Assembly: GCF_025717515.1 (NCBI RefSeq)
Contig: NZ_JAJIRN010000004.1
Span: forward strand, 310,001-374,000
Length of the DNA: 64,000 nucleotides
Direction: 5' to 3'
Origin: Roseateles oligotrophus
Lineage (GTDB): Bacteria > Pseudomonadota > Gammaproteobacteria > Burkholderiales > Burkholderiaceae_C
A program made the position numbers and the translations under genes. The notes under the pieces are model-generated. The model worked only from the letters and a program-made list of their open reading frames with translations, searched no databases and was not told the DNA's origin. How positions within the stretch are numbered: position 1 is the stretch's first letter; each line of letters opens with the position of its first letter. Below are positions 41,769-50,678 of this stretch, piece by piece.

Positions 41769-42766
41769 TGAAGACTCCGCGCGACGCTAACCGACAAAGC
41801 CAGCGGGGCGCGGCCTTGCTGACCGCGATGATCATCGTCACTCTGGTCGCCACCTTGGCCTCGGCGATGGTCTGGCGACAGTACCGTGCGGTGCAGATTG
41901 AGGCGGCGGAGCGTGCCCGCGCTCAAGCCAGCTGGATTTTGCAGGGCTCGCTCGACTGGGCGCGACTGATACTGCGCGAAGACGCGCGCGCCGACCGCGA
42001 CGCACTACGGCGCGGCGAACAGGCCGTCGATCATCTGGGCGAAGTCTGGGCCGTGCCCTTGGCCGAAGCAAGGCTGTCGACCTTTTTGGCGGCCGACAAA
42101 AGCAATGCCGACGAAGGCCCCGAAGCCTTTTTGTCCGGCAGCTTGGAAGATGCCCAGTCCCGCTACAACCTGCGCCACCTGCTGGGCGGCAAGGTGGTGC
42201 CGCCGCTGGAGCAAAAAGTGCTGGAACGATTGACCGTCAGCGCCGGCACACCGCCGGGCACGGCGGCATTGATCATTGCCAAGCTGCGCCGCGCCTACGC
42301 CGGCAAAAGCGAGTCAGACGCTCCCGGCGACGCGGCAGCTACCCCCTTACAACCCCGGAATATCGATCAACTGAGCTGGTTTGGCCTCAGTGCCGACGCG
42401 ATCGACCGCCTGCGGCCGCTGATCACCCTGTTGCCCATCGCCACGCCGGTCAATTTGAATACCGCCCCGCGCGAAGTCATTGCCGCGCTCTTCGACGGCA
42501 TGGATCTGGCGTCGGCCGAACGTTTGGTCCAGGCCAGACAGTCCAAACCCTTGACCAAGTTGGAAGAAAGCGCCAATTTCTTTCCAAATGGCGTGGTCGT
42601 CGCAGCCGACCGGGCCTCGGTCAACTCGGCCTTTTTCATCGTCAACGGGCGGCTGCGCCTGGAAGAACGCGTGCTGGATGAGCGCTCTTTGGTACAAAGG
42701 CGCAACTTGGAAATGCTGGTGCTGGACCGTCAACGCGTAGTGCCCCCAATTGAAACGAAACCTTGA
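41765..42766 (+). CDS. gspK: GspK, minor pseudopilin capping the pseudopilus
   Basis: 333 residues. Leader ends RG, followed by AALLTAMIIVTLVATLASAMVWRQY; as usual for GspK there is no Glu at +5. The large alpha domain contains SLEDAQSRYNLRHLL and the calcium-site/HhH-like region PVNLNTAPREVIAALF. It forms the tip with GspI and GspJ. 107 bases of non-coding DNA follow before gspL, with a TTGACA at 42829-42834 but no well-spaced -10. Confidence 0.95.
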   Translation: MMKTPRDANRQSQRGAALLTAMIIVTLVATLASAMVWRQYRAVQIEAAERARAQASWILQGSLDWARLILREDARADRDALRRGEQAVDHLGEVWAVPLAEARLSTFLAADKSNADEGPEAFLSGSLEDAQSRYNLRHLLGGKVVPPLEQKVLERLTVSAGTPPGTAALIIAKLRRAYAGKSESDAPGDAAATPLQPRNIDQLSWFGLSADAIDRLRPLITLLPIATPVNLNTAPREVIAALFDGMDLASAERLVQARQSKPLTKLEESANFFPNGVVVAADRASVNSAFFIVNGRLRLEERVLDERSLVQRRNLEMLVLDRQRVVPPIETKP

Positions 42767-42873
42767 TGCCTCAGAATCGCCGCGAAAGGACTACAAATAG
42801 CCGCTCTAAGTCTTTGATTTCAGAGCAATTGACATTTTCAGACTTCTAGAATGCGCTAGGCTACACCGCTTCC

Positions 42874-44142
42874 ATGAGTACGCTACTCCTCTTTTTACCC
42901 GCCCGCAGTCGACTGCATGCCCAGGGCCGCAGCACCCAGACCATCGAAGGACTGGGGCGCGGCGTGCCTGGGCGTGACTACGACTATGTGCTGACCAACG
43001 ACGGCAGCAGCATCTCGGCGCAAGGCAGTCGCGCCGCCGCCCAACTTCCGCATGCCGATTTGGTGATTGCCATTCCGGCCGAATCCGATCTGTCGTGGCA
43101 ACGCGTGACGCTGCCCCGCGCCGGCCGACAAATGCGCTCCGCCCTGGCCGGCATGATGGAAGAGTCGCTGCTCGACGACGCCGAAGGCTTGCACTTTGCG
43201 ATCGAGTCGGAGGCCTCCGGCGGCGATGTTGCCTGGGTCGCCATCACCTCGCGGGCCTGGCTGCAACAGCACTTGAGCGCGCTGGAAGCCGCGCAGGTCT
43301 TTGTCGACCGTGTGACGCCGCTGGCCTGGCCCGATGCACCGCCGCGCGGGCATTTTTACGAAACCGACAATGAGCTGAGCCCGATCGGCCTGCGTTGGAG
43401 CCACCCCGAAGGCGTGACCAATTTGCCGCTCGACGGCAGCCTGCCACGCCAATTATTCCCCGCCTCCTTGGTGCAAATGTCCCAATGGACAGCGACACCC
43501 GAGGTGGCCGCCCAATCCGAGCGCTGGCTGGGCACCGCAGTCAACGTGCTCACGCCCGCCGAACGGGCGCTGACCGTCATCGACTGCCCGTGGAATTTAC
43601 GCCAATTCGAATTGGCGCCGCGCACCCGCGGCATTCGGGCTTTGCGCCATCTGCTGCGCGGCTTGATGCGCCGCAACTGGCAGCCGGTTCGCTGGGGTTT
43701 GGCAGGCTTGGTGACCGTGCAATTGCTGGGTTTGAACCTGCTCGCCTGGCAGCAAAATCACCAACTGAAAGCCAAGCGACAGGCGATGGACAGCACCCTC
43801 ACTGCCAGCTTCCCGCAGGTGCGCGCCATTCGTGATGCGCCGGTTCAAATGCAGCGTGAAACCGATTTGCTGCGCGCCATTGCCGGGCGCAGCAGCGACC
43901 AGGATCTGGAAGCCTTGTTGGCCGCAGCGGCGACCGCTTGGCCGGCCGAACGCGGCCCGGTGGATTCCCTGTCATTCGAAGCCGGCAAACTGCTGCTGTC
44001 CTCCACTGGTTGGAGCGATGCCCAAATTCAACAATTCCGCAGCCAATTGCACAGTGAAGGCTGGCAGCTAGATGCCAGCGAAGGTCGCATGACGCTCAGC
44101 CGCGCGCAAAGCCCGGCCTTGGTCGGCGGCAACAAAACATGA
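42874..44142 (+). CDS. gspL: GspL, inner-membrane platform protein of type II secretion
   Basis: 422 residues. A cytoplasmic actin-like domain (residues 1 to about 250, LVIAIPAESDLSWQRVTLP) that binds GspE, one membrane helix (WGLAGLVTVQLLGLNLLAW, about residues 272-290), and a periplasmic ferredoxin-like domain pairing with GspM. Overlaps gspM (ATGA). Confidence 0.93.
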   Translation: MSTLLLFLPARSRLHAQGRSTQTIEGLGRGVPGRDYDYVLTNDGSSISAQGSRAAAQLPHADLVIAIPAESDLSWQRVTLPRAGRQMRSALAGMMEESLLDDAEGLHFAIESEASGGDVAWVAITSRAWLQQHLSALEAAQVFVDRVTPLAWPDAPPRGHFYETDNELSPIGLRWSHPEGVTNLPLDGSLPRQLFPASLVQMSQWTATPEVAAQSERWLGTAVNVLTPAERALTVIDCPWNLRQFELAPRTRGIRALRHLLRGLMRRNWQPVRWGLAGLVTVQLLGLNLLAWQQNHQLKAKRQAMDSTLTASFPQVRAIRDAPVQMQRETDLLRAIAGRSSDQDLEALLAAAATAWPAERGPVDSLSFEAGKLLLSSTGWSDAQIQQFRSQLHSEGWQLDASEGRMTLSRAQSPALVGGNKT

Positions 44143-44648
44143 ATCAGCCCAAACTCCCCAACTGGCAAGCGCTGAAGGCACAGGCGCAAACACGCTGGCA
44201 AGCCATGGCCGACCGCGAGCAGCTTGCGCTGCAATTTGTCGCATGGATCTTGGCCCTGCTGATGGTCTGGCTGCTCGGCATCCAACCCGGCTTGCGTACC
44301 CTTCGCCAAGCCCCCGCTCAGCTGGAGGCGCTTGAGCTGCAACTGCAGGAGATGCAAGCGCTGGCCGCCGAAACCCGCGAGTTGCGCGCCACGCCGCCGG
44401 TGCCGATAGCGCTCGCCGCCCAAGCCTTGCAGGCCGCCAGCGAACACCTCGGTGCCGGCGCCAAACTGAGCGTCAATGGTGACCGGGCGGTGTTGAGCGT
44501 CAACGGCGTTGCCGCCGAACCGCTGCAGGCCTGGCTCGGCGAGGTGCGCAGCGCCGCACGCGCCCGGCCCCTCGAGGCCAAGCTGCAGCGCAGCGCCAAT
44601 GGCTATTCCGGCACCATTGTGCTGATGCTCAGCGGGGCGGCACCATGA
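44139..44648 (+). CDS. gspM: GspM, inner-membrane platform protein of type II secretion
   Basis: 169 residues. Short cytoplasmic tail, one membrane helix (LALQFVAWILALLMVWLLGI, about residues 29-48), a coiled-coil (LRQAPAQLEALELQLQEMQ) and a ferredoxin-like periplasmic domain. The size and place between gspL and gspN support the call. It stabilises GspL. Confidence 0.93.
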   Translation: MNQPKLPNWQALKAQAQTRWQAMADREQLALQFVAWILALLMVWLLGIQPGLRTLRQAPAQLEALELQLQEMQALAAETRELRATPPVPIALAAQALQAASEHLGAGAKLSVNGDRAVLSVNGVAAEPLQAWLGEVRSAARARPLEAKLQRSANGYSGTIVLMLSGAAP

Positions 44649-45565
44649 GTAGTTTTTCACTTAAATCCTGGTTCAACCGGCGCCGCCGCGTTGACGCACC
44701 CTTGACCGAGCTGGCCCCGACGCAGTGGCAAGACTCGCGCCAGGTGGAGCCCAGCTGGCGCGGTCGCAATCAAAGCACCTTGCGCTGGAGCATTGCCGGC
44801 GCCTTGCTCGGTGGCCTGCTATCGCTGGTGTTATTTGCCCCGGCCAGCTGGCTCGCCCATGGCCTGGCCTCGGCCAGCAATGGCCATCTCTTGATCACCG
44901 ACACGCGCGGCAGCATCTGGGACGGCAGCGGCGTGCTGGTGCTGACCGGCGGCGCAGACAGTCGCGACGCCAGCCTGTTGCCGGGGCGTTTGCGCTGGTC
45001 CATGCATGTCAAAGGCATGGCGCTGGACTTGCGGGCACGCCAAGACTGCTGCATCAACGGCGAGCTGCAATTGCAAATCCGCCCCGGTTGGGGGCGTTTC
45101 GAAGTCGCGTTGATCAGCCACGCCGATTGGCTGGCGCGCTGGCCGGCCGGTTTGTTGGCGGGCCTGGGTACGCCGTGGAATACCCTGCAGCTCGGCGGCT
45201 CGATCCGTTTGACGACACGGGACTTCAAGCTTGAGTGGGTGCAAGGGCGCTGGCGCCAATTTGGTCAACTCGACCTGGAGCTGATCAATTTGTCCTCGCG
45301 CATTTCCACCTTGGCGCCCTTGGGCAGCTACCGCTTCACGCTGGCGGCGCAGTCCAGCGACGAATCCAAGGCAGGGGTCAGCACCATCAAATTGATCACG
45401 CTGGATGGCGCCTTGCTGCTGTCCGGCGAGGGCACCATTGGTTCCGGCAAGGCCCGCTTCCTGGGTGAGGCCTCGGCCGCGCCCGGCCGCGAGGCAGCCT
45501 TGAACAATTTACTGAATATCATCGGACGGCGCCAAGGCGCACGCTCCGTCATTTCGATCGGATGA
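44645..45565 (+). CDS. gspN: GspN, type II secretion protein N
   Basis: 306 residues with one N-terminal membrane helix (about residues 43-66) and a periplasmic beta-rich part containing the T2SSN pattern (GHLLITDTRGSIWDGSG, LGGSIRLTTRDFKLEW, PLGSYRF). GspN is present in only some systems and its exact role is not settled. It overlaps gspM and gspD by four bases each. Confidence 0.9.
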   Translation: MSSFSLKSWFNRRRRVDAPLTELAPTQWQDSRQVEPSWRGRNQSTLRWSIAGALLGGLLSLVLFAPASWLAHGLASASNGHLLITDTRGSIWDGSGVLVLTGGADSRDASLLPGRLRWSMHVKGMALDLRARQDCCINGELQLQIRPGWGRFEVALISHADWLARWPAGLLAGLGTPWNTLQLGGSIRLTTRDFKLEWVQGRWRQFGQLDLELINLSSRISTLAPLGSYRFTLAAQSSDESKAGVSTIKLITLDGALLLSGEGTIGSGKARFLGEASAAPGREAALNNLLNIIGRRQGARSVISIG

Positions 45566-47907
45566 GTATGAAAATGCGCCCGCAAATTGCGTTAAAAAAG
45601 AGAAGGGCCGCCCCGAGCTTTTTTGCCCCCCTCGGGGGGCGGACGGCGTACCTCGCCGGCCTGGGGGCTTTCAGTGGTCGGCAGCTTGGCCTCTCCATCT
45701 TGGCCTTGGCGATTGCTAATCCGGTTTGGGCTCAGCCCGCTGCGTCCCAAGCCCCCGCCGGCAATCGCTCACGCGGCCCGGCCTTGAAAGCCCAAACGCC
45801 GGTGACGCTGAACTTCGTCAACGCCGACATCGAGGCCGTCACCCGCGCCATCGGCGTGATGATGGACCGCCAGTTCATCATCGACCCGCGCGTCAAGGGC
45901 CAGATCACGCTCTATAGCGAACAGCCCCTGACCGTGCGCGAGGCTTATCTGAACTATCTCGCGGCGCTGCGCGGCCTGGGCTTCACCGTGGTGGAGAACA
46001 CCGGCATGTACAAGGTCGTGCCCGAGGCCGATGCCAAGCTGCAAGCCAGCTCGGTCGAAGTCGGTGCCAACAGCACGCGTGGCGATCAAATCATCACGCA
46101 GATCTTCCGCCTCAACCACGAGAACGCCAACAATTTGGTGGCCGTGTTGCGCCCGCTGATCAGCCCCAACAACACCATCAATGCCAACCCGGGCAATAAC
46201 AGCCTGGTGATCACCGACTACGCCGAAAACCTGCAGCGCCTGGGCCGCATCATCGCGACCATGGACACCCCCGGCAGCACCGACCTCGAGGTGGTACCGC
46301 TCAAACATGCCGTCGCCTCCGACCTCGCCGCCTTGGTCCAAAAGCTCGCCGATGGCGGCGCAGCCACGGTACCGGGCCAGGCCGGCGGGACCTTGAGCGT
46401 GCTGGTCGATCCACGCAGCAATGCCTTGATCCTGCGGGCCTCCAATCCGGCCCGGATGGCGATGGCCCGCGCGATGATAGACAAGCTTGATCAGCCTGCC
46501 AGCGACGGCGGCAGCGGTAGCAATATCCATGTCGTTTACCTGAAGAACGCCGACGCGACCAAGCTGGCCACGGTGCTGCGGGCCGCTTTTGCCACAGGTG
46601 CCGGTGGCGCCGCTGGCAGCGGCACGAGCAGCGGAACTGGTTCAAGCAGCAGCATTGGCGGCTCACCGCTGACCGGCGCGCCGCAAGGCGGCAACAGCAG
46701 CGGCCAGTCCACCGCCGCCACCACCCCGGTGGCGCAAAGCCAAGGGCCGTCGACCGGCGGTTTTGTACAGGCCGACCCGTCGACCAACTCGCTGATCATC
46801 ACCGCCAGCGCACCGTTCTACCGCCAGATCCGCGGCGTCATCGACCAACTCGACTCGCGTCGTGCGCAGGTCTATGTGGAGACCATGATCGTCAAAGTCG
46901 ACGCCACCAAGGCGGCGCAATTCGGCGTGCAATGGCAGAACCTGTTCAACGGAAACGTCGGCGTCGGTACGAATTTCCGCAACAATCCGGGCAATATTCT
47001 CGACCAGTCGGGTGGGCTCGCGTCCGCCATTACGCCAGCACAAACCAGCACCATCGTCAGCAATGGGGTTGTCACCAGCACGTCTACCCCGAGGCAAATC
47101 GACGTCAAGTCGGCGGCATCCTTGCTGGGCTCGGTCGGCGCCGGTCTCAATGTCGGCGTCGTCAAAAAGATCGCCGGTTTCCTGACGCTAGGCGCGGTCG
47201 CCAACTTCCTGGAGTCCGAGGCGGGCGCCAATGTGCTGTCGACACCGAATCTGGTGTCGCTGGACAACGAAGAAGCCAAGATCGTGATCGGCCAGAACGT
47301 GCCCTTCCTGACCGGCTCCTTCTCCAATACCGGCGGAGCCGGCGGAGCGGTCAATCCCTTTCAAACGGTTGATCGCAAGGACGTTGGTCTGACCCTGCGC
47401 ATCCGCAGCCAGATCGGTGAAAACGGCACCGTGCGGATGACCGTGTTTCAAGAGAATTCATCCGTCGTGCCGGGCACGTCAAGTTTGGGACCTACCACCG
47501 ACAAGGCTTCGATCGAAACCACGGTGGTGGTCGACGATGGTCAGATGATTGTCCTGGGTGGCCTGCTCAAGGATGAATACAGCGACGGTGACGACAAGGT
47601 GCCCGGCCTGGGGAATCTACCCCTGATCGGCAGCCTGTTCAAGAGCGAAAAGCGCTCCCGCATCAAGACCAATTTGATGGTTTTCTTGCGCCCGGTGGTG
47701 ATGCGTGACCAGCAATCGGCCGACCAAATGACGCTGGACCGCTACGAGTCGATTCGCGCCGTTCAGCAAAAATCGCAGCCGGCGCCCAGCTGGGTGCTGC
47801 CCGATACCGGCGTGCCGGTGCTGCCGCCTTCAACCGCCACATCGGGCGGAGGGCAAAGCCTGACCCCGCCCAAAGCGGTGATCGCTCCGGCGCGCCAGCA
47901 GCCCTGA
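45562..47907 (+). CDS. gspD: GspD, type II secretion secretin
   Basis: 781 residues. The signal peptide has an unusual n-region of about 40 residues encoded partly by a repeat copy, then the h-region LGLSILALAIANPVWA. Domains: N0 (LNFVNADIEAVTRAIGVMM, about residues 80-150), N1-N3 with the repeated I/LxxAxxLAxLV pattern, a Gly/Ser/Thr-rich loop in N3 (about residues 343-395), and the secretin barrel with VYVETMIVKVD, VPFLTGSFSN, VGLTLRIRSQIGENGTVRM and VPGLGNLPLIGSLFKS. It forms the 15-16-mer outer-membrane channel. The gene overlaps gspN (ATGA). Confidence 0.96.
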   Translation: MSMKMRPQIALKKRRAAPSFFAPLGGRTAYLAGLGAFSGRQLGLSILALAIANPVWAQPAASQAPAGNRSRGPALKAQTPVTLNFVNADIEAVTRAIGVMMDRQFIIDPRVKGQITLYSEQPLTVREAYLNYLAALRGLGFTVVENTGMYKVVPEADAKLQASSVEVGANSTRGDQIITQIFRLNHENANNLVAVLRPLISPNNTINANPGNNSLVITDYAENLQRLGRIIATMDTPGSTDLEVVPLKHAVASDLAALVQKLADGGAATVPGQAGGTLSVLVDPRSNALILRASNPARMAMARAMIDKLDQPASDGGSGSNIHVVYLKNADATKLATVLRAAFATGAGGAAGSGTSSGTGSSSSIGGSPLTGAPQGGNSSGQSTAATTPVAQSQGPSTGGFVQADPSTNSLIITASAPFYRQIRGVIDQLDSRRAQVYVETMIVKVDATKAAQFGVQWQNLFNGNVGVGTNFRNNPGNILDQSGGLASAITPAQTSTIVSNGVVTSTSTPRQIDVKSAASLLGSVGAGLNVGVVKKIAGFLTLGAVANFLESEAGANVLSTPNLVSLDNEEAKIVIGQNVPFLTGSFSNTGGAGGAVNPFQTVDRKDVGLTLRIRSQIGENGTVRMTVFQENSSVVPGTSSLGPTTDKASIETTVVVDDGQMIVLGGLLKDEYSDGDDKVPGLGNLPLIGSLFKSEKRSRIKTNLMVFLRPVVMRDQQSADQMTLDRYESIRAVQQKSQPAPSWVLPDTGVPVLPPSTATSGGGQSLTPPKAVIAPARQQP
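45605..45668. repeat. Dispersed repeat, copy 2, inside the 5' end of gspD
   Basis: GGGCCGCCCCGA, a T-rich link, CCCCCCTCGGGGGGC, then GGACGGCGTA and CGGCCTGGGGGC. This matches both ends of copy 1 (3084-3222) in the same order, without its inner hairpins. It is read in frame as part of the GspD signal-peptide n-region. Confidence 0.75.
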
Positions 47908-47930
47908 TCGTTTTTTAAGATTGACATCCG

Positions 47931-49355
47931 ATGGCCATCCGCCACCCCCTGCCCTACGCCTTCGCCAAGGCCAACTCCGTACTGATGGAGGACGACGGCA
48001 GCACCCTGGTGCTGTGGGCGCCGCCCGAGGTCAGCCTGGCCACCTTGTCCGAGGTGCAGCGGCTGTATGTTGTCGACCGTTTCGAGCAAGAACCGCGTAA
48101 CACCTTGAGCGAGCGCATCAACGCGGCCTATGCCGGATCTGAGTCCAGCGCGGCGGTGGTGATCGGCGAGGTCGAGAGCGCCGTCGATCTGTCGCGCATG
48201 ATGCAGGACCTGCCGGCGGTGGAGGATTTGCTGGAAGCCGCCAACGACGCGCCCATCATCCGCATGCTTAACGCATTACTGACGCAGGCCGCCAAGGACG
48301 GCGCCAGCGACATCCACATCGAACCCTATGAGCGCGCCAGCTCGGTTCGCTTCCGCGTCGACGGCACGCTGCGCGAGGTGGTGCAACCAAATCGGGGCCT
48401 GCACGCCGCACTGATCTCGCGGCTGAAGATCATGGCCGAGTTGGACATTGCCGAGAAGCGCCTGCCCCAAGACGGCCGTATCTCACTGCGCATCGGCGGC
48501 CGCGCCATCGATGTGCGGGTCTCGACGCTGCCCTCGGCGCATGGCGAACGCGCGGTGCTGCGCCTGCTGGACAAGAGCGAATCGAAGTTCACACTTGAAG
48601 GTCTCGGCATGAGCGGCGATGTGCTGACGAGCTTCAAGCGTTTGGTCCAGCAACCGCACGGCATCGTCTTGGTGACGGGCCCGACCGGCAGCGGCAAGAC
48701 CACCAGCCTCTATGCCTCGCTGCAGACGGTGGACACCGGCACGACCAATGTGTTGACGGTGGAAGACCCGATCGAATATGAGCTGGGCGGCATCGGCCAG
48801 ACGCAGGTCAACGCCAAGATCGACCTGACCTTCGCCAAGGCCTTGCGCGCGATCCTGCGGCAGGACCCGGACGTGATCATGATCGGTGAAATCCGCGACC
48901 ATGAAACCGCGCAGATTGCCATCCAGGCCTCGCTGACCGGCCACTTGGTGCTGGCCACCTTGCACACCAATGACGCGGTCAGTGCGGTGACGCGTTTGAC
49001 CGACATGGGGATTGAGCCCTTCTTGCTCAGTTCCAGCTTGTTGGGTGTGCTCGCGCAGCGCTTGGTTCGCAAGTTATGCCCGCTGTGCAAGCGGGTCGAT
49101 GAAGACGGCAAATATCATCCGGTGGGTTGCGACGCCTGCAGCCAGACCGGCTACAAAGGCCGCACCGGCGTTTATGAGTTGATGATTGCTAACGACAAGG
49201 TGCGTGGCCTGATCCATGCCCAAGCGCCCGAGAGCGAATTGCTGGCGGCGGCGCAAGCGGGCGGTCTGCGCTCGATGCGCGACGACGGCGCCCGCCTCGT
49301 GGCCGCCGGCATCACCTCCGCCGAGGAAGTCTTGCGCGTGACTCGTGAATCATGA
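47931..49355 (+). CDS. gspE: GspE, type II secretion ATPase
   Basis: 474 residues. It powers pseudopilus assembly from the cytoplasmic face. Seen: the N2 domain (DGASDIHIEPYE, VRFRVDGTL), Walker A GPTGSGKTT (about residues 245-253), Asp box TVEDPIEYELGG, Walker B RQDPDVIMIGEIRD, His box LVLATLHTND, and the tetracysteine zinc motif CPLC...CDAC near residue 380. The N1E domain is short. All motifs are intact. A repeat copy separates it from gspF. Confidence 0.97.
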   Translation: MAIRHPLPYAFAKANSVLMEDDGSTLVLWAPPEVSLATLSEVQRLYVVDRFEQEPRNTLSERINAAYAGSESSAAVVIGEVESAVDLSRMMQDLPAVEDLLEAANDAPIIRMLNALLTQAAKDGASDIHIEPYERASSVRFRVDGTLREVVQPNRGLHAALISRLKIMAELDIAEKRLPQDGRISLRIGGRAIDVRVSTLPSAHGERAVLRLLDKSESKFTLEGLGMSGDVLTSFKRLVQQPHGIVLVTGPTGSGKTTSLYASLQTVDTGTTNVLTVEDPIEYELGGIGQTQVNAKIDLTFAKALRAILRQDPDVIMIGEIRDHETAQIAIQASLTGHLVLATLHTNDAVSAVTRLTDMGIEPFLLSSSLLGVLAQRLVRKLCPLCKRVDEDGKYHPVGCDACSQTGYKGRTGVYELMIANDKVRGLIHAQAPESELLAAAQAGGLRSMRDDGARLVAAGITSAEEVLRVTRES

Positions 49356-49358
49356 CAA

Positions 49359-49424
49359 CCCCCACGCTCACTTTGTTCGCTGCCCCCCGAGGGGGCGCTG
49401 GCCTGCCTTGGGGCGGCCCGGCGG
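49359..49424. repeat. Dispersed repeat, copy 3, between gspE and gspF
   Basis: Contains TGCCCCCCGAGGGGGC and, inverted, GGGCCGCCCC; thus the same two signature blocks as copies 1 and 2 in opposite orientation. It fills most of the 108-base gspE-gspF gap, where the other operon genes nearly all overlap. Confidence 0.65.
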
Positions 49425-49463
49425 CTGGCCACTCCCGATATTGGCTCTCTGAGCGGGTTTGAA

Positions 49464-50675
49464 ATGCCGGCCTATAAATACGAAGCCCTCAATGCCTCCG
49501 GGCGCAGCGTCAGCGGTCTGATCGAGGCCGACACGCCACGTGCCGCGCGCGCTCTCTTGCGCACGCAAGGCCAGGTGCCCTTGACGCTGCAGACGGTGCA
49601 ACAGCATGGCCAGGCCAGCGGCAGCCGCTTCACGCGGCGGGTTTTCAACGCCACGGCGCTGGCAGTCTGGACGCGGCAACTCGCCGGTCTGGTCGGCTCG
49701 GGCCTGCCGATCGAGCGTGCACTGACCGCCTTGACCGATGAATGCGAAGACCCGCGCCAGCGTGAGTTACTGTCGCAGCTGAAGGCCGAGGTCAACGCCG
49801 GCGCACCGTTCGCGCGCGCGCTGGCCAGCGCGCCGCGTGAGTTCGACGAGGTTTTCTGCGGCGTGGTCGCGGCGGGCGAACAAAGCGGCGCCTTGGGTGC
49901 CGTACTGGACAAGCTTGCCGACGACCTCGAAGAGCGCCAGGACCTGTCCGGCAAGCTCGTGGGCGCGATGGCCTACCCCGCCATCGTCTCCTTGATCTCG
50001 GTGATGATCGTGATTTTTCTGGTCACCTATGTGGTGCCACAGATCGCCACCGTCTTCACCAATTCCAAGCGTGCCTTGCCGTTTTTGACGGTGGCGATGC
50101 TGGCCATCAGTGCCTTCGTCAGGGAATGGGGTTGGCTGATGCTGTTGACCCTGGTTGCTGCCGGCACGGGTCTTTCGTTCGCCCTGCGCGATGAGGCCTT
50201 TCGTCAGCGTTTTGACGCCGGCATCTTGCAAGTCCCCTTGATCGGCCGGCTCGCGCGCGGCTATAACGCGGCACGTTTCGCCGGCACCTTGGCGATGCTG
50301 GCCGGCGCCGGTGTGCCGATTCTGAAGGCCTTGCAGGCCGCCGCCGAGACCCTGTCGAACCGCGCGATGCGGGCCGACGCGCTCGACGCGCTGGTGCAGG
50401 TGCGCGAAGGCGCGCCACTCGGCTCGGCGCTGGCCGGCAAGAAACGTTTCCCCGGCATCTTGGCCATGTTCGCACGCCTGGGCGAGCAGACCGGTCAGTT
50501 GCCGCAGATGCTGGAGCGCGCCGCCAAGCAACTCAGCGTCGAAGTGCAGCGCCGCGCAATGGCCGCCGCGACCTTGCTGGAACCCATCCTGATCGTGGTG
50601 ATGGGCGCGATCGTCTTGATGATTGTGTTGGCCGTACTGATGCCCATTATTCAACTCAATACCTGGGTCAAGTAA
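49464..50675 (+). CDS. gspF: GspF, type II secretion inner-membrane platform protein
   Basis: 403 residues. Two repeated GspF domains, each with helices: KYEALNASGRSVSGLIEAD at the start, then WTRQLAGLVGSGLPIERAL and the second-domain counterpart FAGTLAMLAGAGVPILKAL; three membrane helices near residues 170-190, 215-235 and 375-400. The C-terminus ends PIIQLNTWVK. Polytopic platform protein around which the pseudopilus is built. Confidence 0.97.
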   Translation: MPAYKYEALNASGRSVSGLIEADTPRAARALLRTQGQVPLTLQTVQQHGQASGSRFTRRVFNATALAVWTRQLAGLVGSGLPIERALTALTDECEDPRQRELLSQLKAEVNAGAPFARALASAPREFDEVFCGVVAAGEQSGALGAVLDKLADDLEERQDLSGKLVGAMAYPAIVSLISVMIVIFLVTYVVPQIATVFTNSKRALPFLTVAMLAISAFVREWGWLMLLTLVAAGTGLSFALRDEAFRQRFDAGILQVPLIGRLARGYNAARFAGTLAMLAGAGVPILKALQAAAETLSNRAMRADALDALVQVREGAPLGSALAGKKRFPGILAMFARLGEQTGQLPQMLERAAKQLSVEVQRRAMAAATLLEPILIVVMGAIVLMIVLAVLMPIIQLNTWVK

Positions 50676-50678
50676 GAC

